A stretch of DNA of 40,589 nucleotides from Verrucomicrobiota bacterium (GTDB taxonomy: Bacteria; Verrucomicrobiota; Verrucomicrobiia; CAIQCK01), in assembly GCA_016219905.1 (NCBI GenBank), contig JACRKA010000331.1, forward strand, positions 1-40,589, given 5' to 3'. The notes beneath the pieces were generated by a model, which worked only from the letters and a program-made list of their open reading frames with translations, did not search any database and had not been told where the DNA came from. This document shows positions 1-9,466 of this stretch, in pieces. Every line of letters begins with the position of its first letter. The first letter of the stretch is position 1. Made by a program: the position numbers and the translations under genes.

Positions 1-1014
1 GACGCCAAATACGGCAACCAGAATTGCGTCATGTATCGCGACCTGCGCGAACTGCTCGCCCGCAGCGACATTGATGCGGTGCTGATCGCCACGGGGCCGA
101 ACTGGCACGCGCTGGCCGCCATCACCGCCGCCAAGGCCGGCAAGGACGTGTATTGCGAGAAGCCCTGCTCGAAGAACATCTCCGACAGCCTCTCGCTGGC
201 CGAGGCGTTCCGCCGGACCGGCTGCGTGTTCCAGGCCGGCACGCAGCGGCGCAGCCTGCCCAACTTCGAGTTCGCAGCCGGACTGGCCCTCCGCGGCAAG
301 CTCGGCAAACTCAAGACGCTCCACGCGCATCCGATGGGGTTGAAGACCGTCTCCAGCGGCTGGATGCCCGAGGATCCTGCGCCGTCCAAGGAGGACGACG
401 ACTGGGACCTCTACCTCGGCCCTGCGGCCTGGCGGCCGTTCAACAACGGGTTGTTCAAGAGCGCCTTCCACTTCGAGAAAGGCGGCGGCCTCGTCGGCGG
501 CGGCTGTCTGGAATGGGGGTCGCATTGCGTGGACCTCTGCCAATGGGCCAACAACGCCGACCGCACCGCGCCGGTGGAATACTGGCCGCAGGACGGCCAG
601 TTGCACGCGCTCTACGCCAACGGCGTCAAGCTCGTCGTGCGCAACGAAGGCTGGCTCCCCAACATCGGCTCGTGCCCGGTGCGCTACGAAGGCGAGACCG
701 GCTGGGTCGAGACCGGCGACAACGGCGACCTCTACACCAGTTCGCCGGAACTGCTCGCCGGCAAGCGCGCCAAGATCGGCGGCTACCCGGCGAACTTCCA
801 CGTGCGCAACTTCCTCGACTGCGTCAAGTCGCGCGCCCAGACACGGGCCGACGCCGAGACGGCCTGTTACTCACACATCACCTGCCACGCCGGCAACATC
901 GCGCTGTTCCTGGACCGCAAGGTCACCTACGACCCCAGGAAGCACGAGTTCATCGGTGACGAGGAAGCCAACCGTCTCCGCTCCGAAGCCCTGCGCGAAC
1001 CGTGGCGGTTCTAG
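1..1014 (+). CDS. Gfo/Idh/MocA family oxidoreductase, 5' partial (frame open to the window start)
   Basis: ORF 31..1014 continues in frame to base 1; VLIATGPNWHALAAITAAKAGKDVYCEKP (EKP motif) and C-terminal Gfo/Idh-like region. Confidence 0.88.
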   Translation, partial: DAKYGNQNCVMYRDLRELLARSDIDAVLIATGPNWHALAAITAAKAGKDVYCEKPCSKNISDSLSLAEAFRRTGCVFQAGTQRRSLPNFEFAAGLALRGKLGKLKTLHAHPMGLKTVSSGWMPEDPAPSKEDDDWDLYLGPAAWRPFNNGLFKSAFHFEKGGGLVGGGCLEWGSHCVDLCQWANNADRTAPVEYWPQDGQLHALYANGVKLVVRNEGWLPNIGSCPVRYEGETGWVETGDNGDLYTSSPELLAGKRAKIGGYPANFHVRNFLDCVKSRAQTRADAETACYSHITCHAGNIALFLDRKVTYDPRKHEFIGDEEANRLRSEALREPWRF

Positions 1015-1033
1015 GAGCTGACGGCTTTTGTGT

Positions 1034-2473
1034 TCAAGGCGGGGCGGACGCGCTGTATTCGAGATCGTCGAGCCATATCTTCACCTTGGAGCCGCCGATG
1101 CCGGGCGAAAGCAGGCCGAAGCGGTCGAGTTGCGCGCCTTCGCCGCGGACTTTGTCGCGCAGGTTGAGCGTCGCGGTTTCGTTGTCGAGCGTCACGGTGA
1201 TCGCGCCGCGGCCGGGATCGTAGGCGAAAGTCCACGTGTGCGGCGCGCCGTCGGGGCGGAGCAGCGGGCCTTTTTCGGGGACGGCCTTGCTGCCCTTGGC
1301 CGTCGCGAGCGTCGGCCGGAAGTAGTGCCCCACGCGCGTCGGGCCGGCGACCTGCACGCCGATGAAGTTTCGGAAGTCGCGCTTCGCGGCGTCCTTGGCG
1401 GCGCTGTTGAACCAGCCAAAATACACACCCGAGTCCGGGTCGGCGGCGGTGAACGCCACGCGGCCTCGCGCGACCAGCGGCTGATCGAGCGTCAGCGGCC
1501 CGACCTTGTCGGCATAGCTGGCGAACGTGCTGCGCCACACGATGCCGCCGATTTCACCCTTCGAGCCGCCGGCGAAACTTGTCTCGCTGTAGCCGAAGTT
1601 GTGCGCGCCCGCGATCTGGGTCTCGGCGTAAGTCTCGCGGTTGCCAACGCCTTCCCACTGCGGATCGGCGGCGAAGTCCCACGTCTTCCCGTCGAGGGTG
1701 AGGTCGTCGAGATAAACGGCGAGGGCGTGGCCGGCCTTGCGCACGTTGACGATGCCGAAGCGATCGAACGTGGCGCCCTTCTGTTTGAAGCCCGGCGGCA
1801 GGTCAAGGGTCACCGGGCTTTGGATCGGATCCTTCCCGCGGTCGAAGCCTGAGAGCGTGAAGACAATTTGCCCGTTGCCGCCGTTTGCGGCGGGGTCGTA
1901 AGCAAGCGTCCACTCGTAGCGCACGCCGCGACGCAGCGCCGGGGCTTTCTTGCCTTTGGCGGAGTCCTGCTTCGTCACCGGCGCGCCGCAGCTTTCGTTG
2001 CCGCTGTTGATCAGCCGGATCGCGAGGCGCGAGCCGGTCTTCTCGGCGCCGAAGTTCATGCCGAGCGCGTTGGTGGGCCGGGCCGTCTCCGCTTGCCGGG
2101 CGTTGAACCAGCCGACGAAGACGCCGCAACTGCCGCCGGTCTCCGTGAAGGTGAACGCGCCCGAGGCGGAGAGCCGGTCGTTGAGCGTGCGCGCGGGCAG
2201 TCTGGCCGCGTAGAAGGCGAGCCGGGGCGTGCGCGTGACGCGGCCCCCGATCTCTCCGGGCTTGCCGCCGGCGAAGCGGGTCGCCGGGCTGAAACCGAAG
2301 TCCTGAGTGACCGTGTGGCCTTGCGTCGCCTCCAGCCGGTTGTTCAGGCCCTCCCAGCCGGGGTCGCGGTCGAAGCGCCCGCTCTTGAGTTCAGCGGCGC
2401 GCGCGGCGATGACGCATAATGCGGCGGCGAAACAAGAGTGGACGCAACGGCACGATGGCGTCGTGAAGTTCAA
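1034..2473 (-). CDS. Secreted protein with two homologous ~220-aa halves (concanavalin/LamG-like fold suspected), function unknown
   Basis: 479-aa ORF, N-terminal hydrophobic segment; repeated motifs DPGWEGLNNR/DPQWEGVGNR, FAGGKPGEIGG/FAGGSKGEIGG, VFVGWFNAR/VYFGWFNSA, YLDDLTLDG/WLDDLEYSA. Confidence 0.7.
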   Translation of the reverse strand: MNFTTPSCRCVHSCFAAALCVIAARAAELKSGRFDRDPGWEGLNNRLEATQGHTVTQDFGFSPATRFAGGKPGEIGGRVTRTPRLAFYAARLPARTLNDRLSASGAFTFTETGGSCGVFVGWFNARQAETARPTNALGMNFGAEKTGSRLAIRLINSGNESCGAPVTKQDSAKGKKAPALRRGVRYEWTLAYDPAANGGNGQIVFTLSGFDRGKDPIQSPVTLDLPPGFKQKGATFDRFGIVNVRKAGHALAVYLDDLTLDGKTWDFAADPQWEGVGNRETYAETQIAGAHNFGYSETSFAGGSKGEIGGIVWRSTFASYADKVGPLTLDQPLVARGRVAFTAADPDSGVYFGWFNSAAKDAAKRDFRNFIGVQVAGPTRVGHYFRPTLATAKGSKAVPEKGPLLRPDGAPHTWTFAYDPGRGAITVTLDNETATLNLRDKVRGEGAQLDRFGLLSPGIGGSKVKIWLDDLEYSASAPP

Positions 2474-2620
2474 TGGACAAGGGGATCTTGATTTGGGGCG
2501 CTTGATGGAGCGGCGCTGGCTCCACCCAGGGAAAACCTTTCCGCGTCGCGCCCGGATTGCGCCCGCGATGGCACCGGGGCACCGTTCTTCATGGGTTGAT
2601 CGAACTTCGCCGGCAGCGGG

Positions 2621-4852
2621 TCACTGCGCGGCTCCGCATTCCGCGACTTTTTCGCCGTAGAAATCGTCGGTGAGCAGCCCCTCGTCAAAAAGATCCCGGA
2701 TTTGCCGCACACGACCGGCCACCTGTTTCTTGCTGAACTTCTGACCCTTGGCCTGCATCTCGGCAGCTTTGGCTCTGGCTTCGGCCACCAGCTCGGGCGA
2801 TATCTCGCGCGGCACGCGTTTGGGCGGCGGTTCGTAGGAGGGATCGAAGACGAGGACCTTCAGGTCCTGGGCAGGCACGAGATGCCGCCACAAGAAGGCC
2901 TGCATCTTGTCTTCCGCGGCCACGGCTGCGTGGGCGATCCTTTTGTCTCCGATCTTCGCGCTGCCGATGACGGTCAGGTTGATGGGGCCTTGGGTCGCCC
3001 GATCCGCCTGGAAGCTGAACCGGGTGATGTTCTGAGTGCCGTTCAATGTGACGGGATTCGGGGTGAATCCGGCGGGAGGGTCCTTCAGGGTGATCTTGAT
3101 GGGGCCGTCGAAGCCGTCCTTGCGCATGGCATAGACGGTGAGGGAAGCGCTGTTTCTCTGCCGGAGGCTGGTGCTGGAGGACACGACGCGCAGCGCGAAG
3201 TCGGGTTGCGGCGCGCTGATGCGCAGGCGGTAGCCATACTCCTCGCCGCCCTTGCGCCCGGTGTCGCCGATGTGGACGTAGTAGGCGCCGTTGGCGGGCA
3301 GTTTGGCCATGAAGTAGGAATCCGCGTGGTGGGTGTTGACGCCCGCGCCGAGGTCTTCGCGGTCGTCGCTGAACGCCAGCAGTTTGCCGGCCGCGTCGGT
3401 GAGTTTGATCACGGAGTCCACCGGAGAATCGAGCCGGCGCGCGCTGACTTCCACGACGACCGTCTCGCCGGCCTTGCCGGCGAACTGGAAGATGTCCCAG
3501 TCGTCCTCCTTGTCAATGCGCCCGTTGACGATGACGGGCAGCGTGACCTTCTGCGCGTGCGCCTCGGTGTCATTGGGTTCCTTCTCGAAAGCCTCCGGCA
3601 GCGCATCGAGGGCGAACGGCACGCGGTCGGAGGTGAATCCATCCTTGTTGGCGGCGAGCAGTTGGATTCCCGGCGCGGCGTCCTTGGCGGGCGGCATCAA
3701 CTCGGCGTCGCCAAGGTTCCAGCCTTTCATCTTCGGCGTGTGCGCTTCGCCGACGCGGCCGCCCAACGGGAAGATGCTCGTGATGAACGGCTTCTCTCCG
3801 ATGGTGATGCGATAGATGAAATCCTCGCGGCCCCGGTAGATGGCGTCGGTGATGGCCAACACATATTCGCCGTCCTTGGGAATCTGATAGATGATCGTCG
3901 GGTCGGGCCTGAACCGGTAGTCGTCGTCATACGCGAGTTCCTTGCCGTCCGTGTCGTAAAGCGCCAGCACGGGCTGGAACCAGCCGGGAACCGCGTCGGC
4001 AATATACGGGATCAACTGCCGCGCGAGGGTGGTGATGACCAGCCGCTGGCCTTTGCGCGCCGCAAAACGATAGCGGTTCATTTCGCCGGAAGCGATCTGG
4101 CCATTCAACGTGCAGGGCACGGTGACGCGATCCTCGACCTCGTTTTCCGGCCGATTGCGGAGGGCGAGTTGCTCCTTGCCAAGCACCTGAAAGGGGCAGG
4201 TGCCCATCGGCTTGCGGCAGTGTTCGGGCAGTTGGCCGACATGGAACGGGAGGGGGTTGGACGCGCCGCCGCGCAGCGTCACCAGCCGCAACTCCCGCTC
4301 GCCGGCCGGCGCGCCGGCAGCGATCGTGACCTCGACATAAGCGATACTGGCAAGCGAAACGCTGGCGGGTCTTTGCACGTATTCGCGCATTCTCCTCTGA
4401 ATCCGCTCGACGAGTTGCTGTGTGGCGTCACCCTTTGCGGCCGCGGAGGTTTTCCCTGTCCTCGCCTCATCGGACATCAGCATCGCATCTGTTGACGTCG
4501 CTGTCGGAGCCTCCGAAAACTTCTTTCTCGATGCCACCCTTGTTTTCGACTTCCTCAACTGCGTCAGTTGTTGGCCTAGCAACTGCATATCCTGCGGATT
4601 GAGTTTCCGGTGATACTCCACCAGCCTGGCCGAAATGCCCGATCCGGTGACGATCGCTCCGGTGACACCCTCCAAAGCCTGTCCGCCCAGCTTGACCATG
4701 AACGTGGTGCCCTGCTGGCCGCCGGCGGGATACACAAAACCGGCATACGGTCTCGACGACTGCGCCCGTGCCGACGGCGCCGTCGCCACCCAGCCAGCCA
4801 AACCCACGATTGCAAGCCATTGAACTTTGCTCATAGATCCATTCCTTATCAA
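2621..4852 (-). CDS. PPC (bacterial pre-peptidase C-terminal) domain secreted protein, paralog A
   Basis: 743 aa, signal peptide (start may be 4834, MSKVQW...), VNGRIDKEDDWDIFQFAGKAGETVVVEVSARRLDSPVDSVIKLTDAAGKLLAFSDD PPC-type motif; aligns full length with the two neighbouring ORFs. Confidence 0.85.
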   Translation of the reverse strand: MIRNGSMSKVQWLAIVGLAGWVATAPSARAQSSRPYAGFVYPAGGQQGTTFMVKLGGQALEGVTGAIVTGSGISARLVEYHRKLNPQDMQLLGQQLTQLRKSKTRVASRKKFSEAPTATSTDAMLMSDEARTGKTSAAAKGDATQQLVERIQRRMREYVQRPASVSLASIAYVEVTIAAGAPAGERELRLVTLRGGASNPLPFHVGQLPEHCRKPMGTCPFQVLGKEQLALRNRPENEVEDRVTVPCTLNGQIASGEMNRYRFAARKGQRLVITTLARQLIPYIADAVPGWFQPVLALYDTDGKELAYDDDYRFRPDPTIIYQIPKDGEYVLAITDAIYRGREDFIYRITIGEKPFITSIFPLGGRVGEAHTPKMKGWNLGDAELMPPAKDAAPGIQLLAANKDGFTSDRVPFALDALPEAFEKEPNDTEAHAQKVTLPVIVNGRIDKEDDWDIFQFAGKAGETVVVEVSARRLDSPVDSVIKLTDAAGKLLAFSDDREDLGAGVNTHHADSYFMAKLPANGAYYVHIGDTGRKGGEEYGYRLRISAPQPDFALRVVSSSTSLRQRNSASLTVYAMRKDGFDGPIKITLKDPPAGFTPNPVTLNGTQNITRFSFQADRATQGPINLTVIGSAKIGDKRIAHAAVAAEDKMQAFLWRHLVPAQDLKVLVFDPSYEPPPKRVPREISPELVAEARAKAAEMQAKGQKFSKKQVAGRVRQIRDLFDEGLLTDDFYGEKVAECGAAQ

Positions 4853-4874
4853 TCAGTATGCCACCACCGTGTGA

Positions 4875-7046
4875 TCAACGCGCGTGTCCGAGTTCCGCGA
4901 TTCGGTCGCCGTAGAATCCGTCGGTGAGCAATCCCTTTTCGTAAAGAGCCTTGATTTGGCGCGCGAGGCCGTCCACTTGCGACTTGGTGAACTTGCGGCC
5001 CTTGGCCTCTGCCGCCGCCACGACCGCCTCCGCTTTGGCCAACTGCGCGGGCGTCAGTTCGGGCGGCACGCGTCGGAGCGACGGAGGAGGGGTGTATTTG
5101 GGATCGAAGACGAGAACCTTCAAGTCCTGGGCAGGGACCAGATGCCGCCACAAAAAGGCCTGCATACGGTCTTCCGCCGGCACGGCTTCGCGAACGATCA
5201 CGGTCTCGCCCGTTCTTGCGCTGCCGGCGATGGAGAGGTTGACGGGGTCATTCGTTGCAGCCAGGTTCGTCTTGAATCTGATCCGTCCCATGGCTTGCGT
5301 CCGTGTCAGTAGGGAGGGAATGGATGTGAATCCCGCGGGCGGGTTTTTCAGGTCCAGTTTGATGTCGCCGGCGAATCCGTCCTTGCGGACGGCGAAGATG
5401 TTGAGGGAGGTGTCGCCTTTGCCGCGCACGCTGGCGCTGGAGGGCACGACGCGCAGCGCAAAATCGGGTCGCGGCGCGCTGATGCGGAGCCGGTAGCCAT
5501 ACTCGGCGCCGCCTTTGCGCCCGGTGTCGCCGATGTGGACGTAGTAGGTGCCGTCGGCGGGCAGCTTGGCCATGAAGTAGGAGTCCGCATGGTGGGTGTT
5601 CACACCGGCGCCGAGGTCTTCGCGGTCGTCGCTGAACGCCAGCAGCCTGCCGGTTGCATCGGTGAGTTTGATCTCGGAATCCATCGGGGAATCGAGCCGG
5701 CGCGCGTGGACTTCCGCGACGACCGTGTCGCCCGCTTTGCCGCTGAACTGGAACACGTCCCAGTCATCCGCCTTGTCAATGCGGCCGTTGATGATGAGGG
5801 GCAGCGTCACCTTCTGGGCGCGCGCCGGGGTGTTATTGGCCTCTTTCTCCAGGGACTCTGGCAGCGTGTCCAACGCGAATGGCACGGGGTTGGAAACGAA
5901 TCCCTTTCGGTTGGCGACGACCTGATGGACGCCTGCGGCGGCGTCCCTGGCGGGCGGTGCGATCTCCGCTCCGTCGAGGTTCCAGCCTTTCATCTTGAGG
6001 GCGACCGGCTCGCCCGCGCGCGCGCCCAACGGGAAGATGCTGGTCACAAACGGCTGTTCGCCGATGGTGATGCGATAGACAAAATCGTTGCGCCCGCGGT
6101 AGATGGCGTCGTGGATCTCGAACACATATTCGCCGTCCTTGGGCACTTCATAGAGGATCACGGGGTCGGGCTTGAACCGGTAGTCGTCGTCGTAGGCCAC
6201 TTCCTTGCCATTCGTGTCGTAGAGCACGAGCACGGGCTGGAACCATCCGGGCACGCCGTCGGCGATGTAGGGAATCAGTTGTCTGGCCTGCGTGGTGATC
6301 ACGAGCCGCTGGCCCTTGCGCGCGGTGAAGCGGTAACTGTTGACTTCGCCGGAGGCGATCTGGCCATTGACGGTGCAGGGGATGTGGATGCGCTCCTCGG
6401 CTTCGCTGGCGGGTCTGTTGCGGAGCGCCAGAGCCTCCCTGCCGAGAATCTGGCGTGGGGCGGTGCGCATCGGCTGGCGGGAGTGTTCCGGCACTTGGCC
6501 GACGTGGAAAACCATGGGGTTCGACACGCCGCCACGCCATGTCACAAGCCGCAACTCCCGTTCGCCGGGCGGCGCGTTGGAAGCTATCGTGACCTCGATG
6601 AAGGCAACGCCACGGAACGCAGCACAGACGGGGAACCGCACATCTTCGTAAAGCAGCTTCTCGATCTTTGCCATCATCTCCGTCGTTGCCGGGTCGTTCC
6701 CCGGCGCCGCCGAAGAGGCCGCCTCTTTTTGGGTCTTCTTCTTTGAGGCGGCCTTCGCCCGTGACCTCTTCAACTCATCCAGTTGCCGGCTCAACAAGCG
6801 GGATACGTTTCCGTCGAGGGGAAAACAACACTCGACGAACTTGGCCGTCACGCCTGATCCGCTGACAATCACGTCGTTGACGCCGTTCAGATCCTGTCCA
6901 GCGGCTTTGATTTCGAACGTGGCGCCTTGCTGGCCGCCCGCGGGATAGACATAAGCGACATAGGGTCTCGACTGCGCCCGTGCCGGCGGTGTCGCCGCCA
7001 CCAAGCCGGCCAGGCCCAAAATCGCAAGCCACTGAACTTTGCTCAC
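4875..7046 (-). CDS. PPC domain secreted protein, paralog B (GTG start)
   Basis: 723 aa; INGRIDKADDWDVFQFSGKAGDTVVAEVHARRLDSPMDSEIKLTDATGRLLAFSDD; signal peptide MSKVQWLAILGLAGLVAATPPARAQ. Confidence 0.85.
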   Translation of the reverse strand: MSKVQWLAILGLAGLVAATPPARAQSRPYVAYVYPAGGQQGATFEIKAAGQDLNGVNDVIVSGSGVTAKFVECCFPLDGNVSRLLSRQLDELKRSRAKAASKKKTQKEAASSAAPGNDPATTEMMAKIEKLLYEDVRFPVCAAFRGVAFIEVTIASNAPPGERELRLVTWRGGVSNPMVFHVGQVPEHSRQPMRTAPRQILGREALALRNRPASEAEERIHIPCTVNGQIASGEVNSYRFTARKGQRLVITTQARQLIPYIADGVPGWFQPVLVLYDTNGKEVAYDDDYRFKPDPVILYEVPKDGEYVFEIHDAIYRGRNDFVYRITIGEQPFVTSIFPLGARAGEPVALKMKGWNLDGAEIAPPARDAAAGVHQVVANRKGFVSNPVPFALDTLPESLEKEANNTPARAQKVTLPLIINGRIDKADDWDVFQFSGKAGDTVVAEVHARRLDSPMDSEIKLTDATGRLLAFSDDREDLGAGVNTHHADSYFMAKLPADGTYYVHIGDTGRKGGAEYGYRLRISAPRPDFALRVVPSSASVRGKGDTSLNIFAVRKDGFAGDIKLDLKNPPAGFTSIPSLLTRTQAMGRIRFKTNLAATNDPVNLSIAGSARTGETVIVREAVPAEDRMQAFLWRHLVPAQDLKVLVFDPKYTPPPSLRRVPPELTPAQLAKAEAVVAAAEAKGRKFTKSQVDGLARQIKALYEKGLLTDGFYGDRIAELGHAR

Positions 7047-7164
7047 AAGCGGCTCCAGTAATTATCTGTCTGCACAGAATCAAACCACGGAATGCTGAGA
7101 ATGCGCGAAACAGCGCCTGCGGTGCGTGTCCCATCCACCGGGGCAGTTGAGGACGGCGTGGATC

Positions 7165-9363
7165 TCACTGCGCGGCGCATTCGCATTCCGCGACTTTTGT
7201 GTTGTAGAAATCGTCCGTGAGCAGCCCTTCGTCGAAAAGGATCCTGACTTGCCGCACACGGCCGGCCACCTGTCCCTTGGTGAATTTCTGCCCCTTGGCC
7301 AGCATCTCGGCAGCTTTGACCTTGGCTTCGGCCAGCATCGCGGGTGAAATCTCGCGCGGGACACGTTTGGGCGGCGGTTCAGAGGAGGGGTCGAAGACGA
7401 GGACCTTCAGGTTTTGCGCGGGAACCAAGTGCCGCCACAGGAAGGCCTGCATCTTGTCTTCCGCCGGCACGGCTTCGTGGACGATCTCCTTCTCGCCAAT
7501 CTTCGCGCTGCCGATGACGGTGAGGTTGATGGGGCCTTGGGTCGCCACCACGTCTGCTTTGAAGCTGACCCGCCCGATGGTCTGGTTCGCCGAGAGGGCG
7601 GAGGGATACGCCGTGAATCCCGCTGGCGGATTTCCCAGGTCCAGTTTGATGGGGCCGTTGAAGCCGTCTTTGCGGACGGCAAAGATGCTGAGGGAGGTGC
7701 TGTTCTTGCCGCGAAGGCTGGCGCTGGAAGACACGACGCGCAGCGCGAAATCGGGCTGCGGCGCGCTGATGCGCAGGCGGTAGCCATACTCCTCGCCGCC
7801 CTTGCGCCCGGTGTCGCCGATGTGGACATAGTAGGCGCCGTCGGCGGGCAGCTTGGCCATGAAGTAGGAATCCGCGTGGTGGGTGTTCACACCGGCGCCG
7901 AGGTCTTCGCGGTCGTCGCTGAACGCCAGCAGTTTGCCGCTCGCGTCGGTGAGTTTGATCACGGAATCCATCGGCGAATCGAGCCGGCGCGCATGGACTT
8001 CCGCGACAACTGCGTCTCCCGCCTTGCCGGTGAACTGGAAGACGTCCCAGTCGTCCTCCCTGTCAATGCGCCCGTTGACGATGAGAGGCAGCGTCACTTT
8101 CTGCGCGCGGGCCGGGGTGTTGTTCGGCTCCTTGTCGAAGGCTTCCGGCAGCGTGTCGAGCGCGAAGGGCGCGCGGTTGGAGATGAATCCGTCTTTGTTT
8201 GCGGCGAGCAGTTGGATTCCCGGCGTGGCGTCTTTGGCGGGCGGCGTCAGTTCGGCATCCCCGAGGTTCCAGCCATTCATCTTGACCGAGTGCTCTTCGC
8301 CGACGCGGCCGCCCAAGGGGAAGATGCTCGTGACGAACGGCGTCTCGCCGATGGTGATGCGATAGATGAAATCCTCGCGCCCACGATAGATGGCGTCGGT
8401 GATGGCGAACACGTATTCGCCGTCCTTGGGAATCTGATAGACGATCGTCGGGTCGGGCCTGAACCGGTAGTCGTCGTCATACGCCAGTTCCTTCCCGTCC
8501 GCATCGTAAAGCCCCAGCACGGGCTGGAACCAGCCGGGCACGGCGTCGGCGATATACGGGATCAATTGCCGCGCCTGGGTGGTGATGACCAGCCGCTGGC
8601 CTTTGCGCGCCTCGAAGCGATAGCGGTTCATTTCGCCGGAAGCGATCTGTCCGTTCACCGTGCAGGGAATGGTGATGCGGTCCTCGATCTCGTTTTCGGG
8701 GCGCTGGCGGAGGGCGAGATTCTCTTTGCCGAGCACCTGAAACTCAGCGGTTCTCATCGGCTTGCGGCAGTATTCGGGCAGTTGGCTGACGTGGAAGGCG
8801 AGCGGGTTTGACGCGCCGCCGCGTGGAGTGACCACCCGCAGTTCCCGCTCACCAGGGGGCGCGTCAGGAGCAATCGTGACCTCGACATAGACAATGCTGG
8901 CGAGCGAAGAGCAGGCCGGCCTGTTCACGTATTCGCGAACCCGCTTCTCGATCCGCGCGATGAGCTTCTGCGTGGCTTCATCCTGCACCGCCGCCGAAGT
9001 CCCCGGCGGCGTTGTCGCCGGAGCCGTCGTCGGACTTCCCGACGTCGTCGTGGCCGTCGCCGAGGCGACCATCGTCTTCGCTTTCCGCAAATCCCTCAGT
9101 TGTTCGTTTAGCAACTGGGTGTCCTGGGGGCCGATGGACCGGAGATACTCGACCACCCTGGCGGTCACGCCCGAGCCGGAGACGAGCACCCCGTCAACAC
9201 TTTCCATGCCCTGTCCGCCCAGCTTGAGCTGGAACGTCGTGCCCTGCTGGCCGCCGGCGGGATAAACGAAACCGATATACGGCCTGTTCTGTGCCCGCGC
9301 CCCGGGCGCCATCGCCAGCAAACCACCCAGCCCCATGATCGCGAACCATTTGGTCTTGTGCAT
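7165..9363 (-). CDS. PPC domain secreted protein, paralog C
   Basis: ORF 7165..9396; start MHKTKWFAIMGLGG preferred at 9363; VNGRIDREDDWDVFQFTGKAGDAVVAEVHARRLDSPMDSVIKLTDASGKLLAFSDD. Confidence 0.85.
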   Translation of the reverse strand: MHKTKWFAIMGLGGLLAMAPGARAQNRPYIGFVYPAGGQQGTTFQLKLGGQGMESVDGVLVSGSGVTARVVEYLRSIGPQDTQLLNEQLRDLRKAKTMVASATATTTSGSPTTAPATTPPGTSAAVQDEATQKLIARIEKRVREYVNRPACSSLASIVYVEVTIAPDAPPGERELRVVTPRGGASNPLAFHVSQLPEYCRKPMRTAEFQVLGKENLALRQRPENEIEDRITIPCTVNGQIASGEMNRYRFEARKGQRLVITTQARQLIPYIADAVPGWFQPVLGLYDADGKELAYDDDYRFRPDPTIVYQIPKDGEYVFAITDAIYRGREDFIYRITIGETPFVTSIFPLGGRVGEEHSVKMNGWNLGDAELTPPAKDATPGIQLLAANKDGFISNRAPFALDTLPEAFDKEPNNTPARAQKVTLPLIVNGRIDREDDWDVFQFTGKAGDAVVAEVHARRLDSPMDSVIKLTDASGKLLAFSDDREDLGAGVNTHHADSYFMAKLPADGAYYVHIGDTGRKGGEEYGYRLRISAPQPDFALRVVSSSASLRGKNSTSLSIFAVRKDGFNGPIKLDLGNPPAGFTAYPSALSANQTIGRVSFKADVVATQGPINLTVIGSAKIGEKEIVHEAVPAEDKMQAFLWRHLVPAQNLKVLVFDPSSEPPPKRVPREISPAMLAEAKVKAAEMLAKGQKFTKGQVAGRVRQVRILFDEGLLTDDFYNTKVAECECAAQ

Positions 9364-9419
9364 AAGCCGATCCAGTGTTTGCACTGTTGAGGTCACTCGA
9401 GAACGTCGCTGAAGCTTGA

Positions 9420-9450
9420 GGTGGATCGCGACCGCCGGCCGCGATCCACC
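9420..9450. repeat. Intercistronic stem-loop, perfect 11-bp arms and 9-nt loop
   Basis: GGTGGATCGCG-ACCGCCGGC-CGCGATCCACC, between the DUF1501 and PPC-C genes. Confidence 0.75.
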
Positions 9451-9466
9451 CCACTGCTGAAGAGTG

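Noticed and set aside
2702-8811. Long plus-strand ORFs (597, 403 and 465 aa) opposite the PPC paralogs
   Set aside because: Similar to each other only because the sense genes are paralogous; no domain signatures
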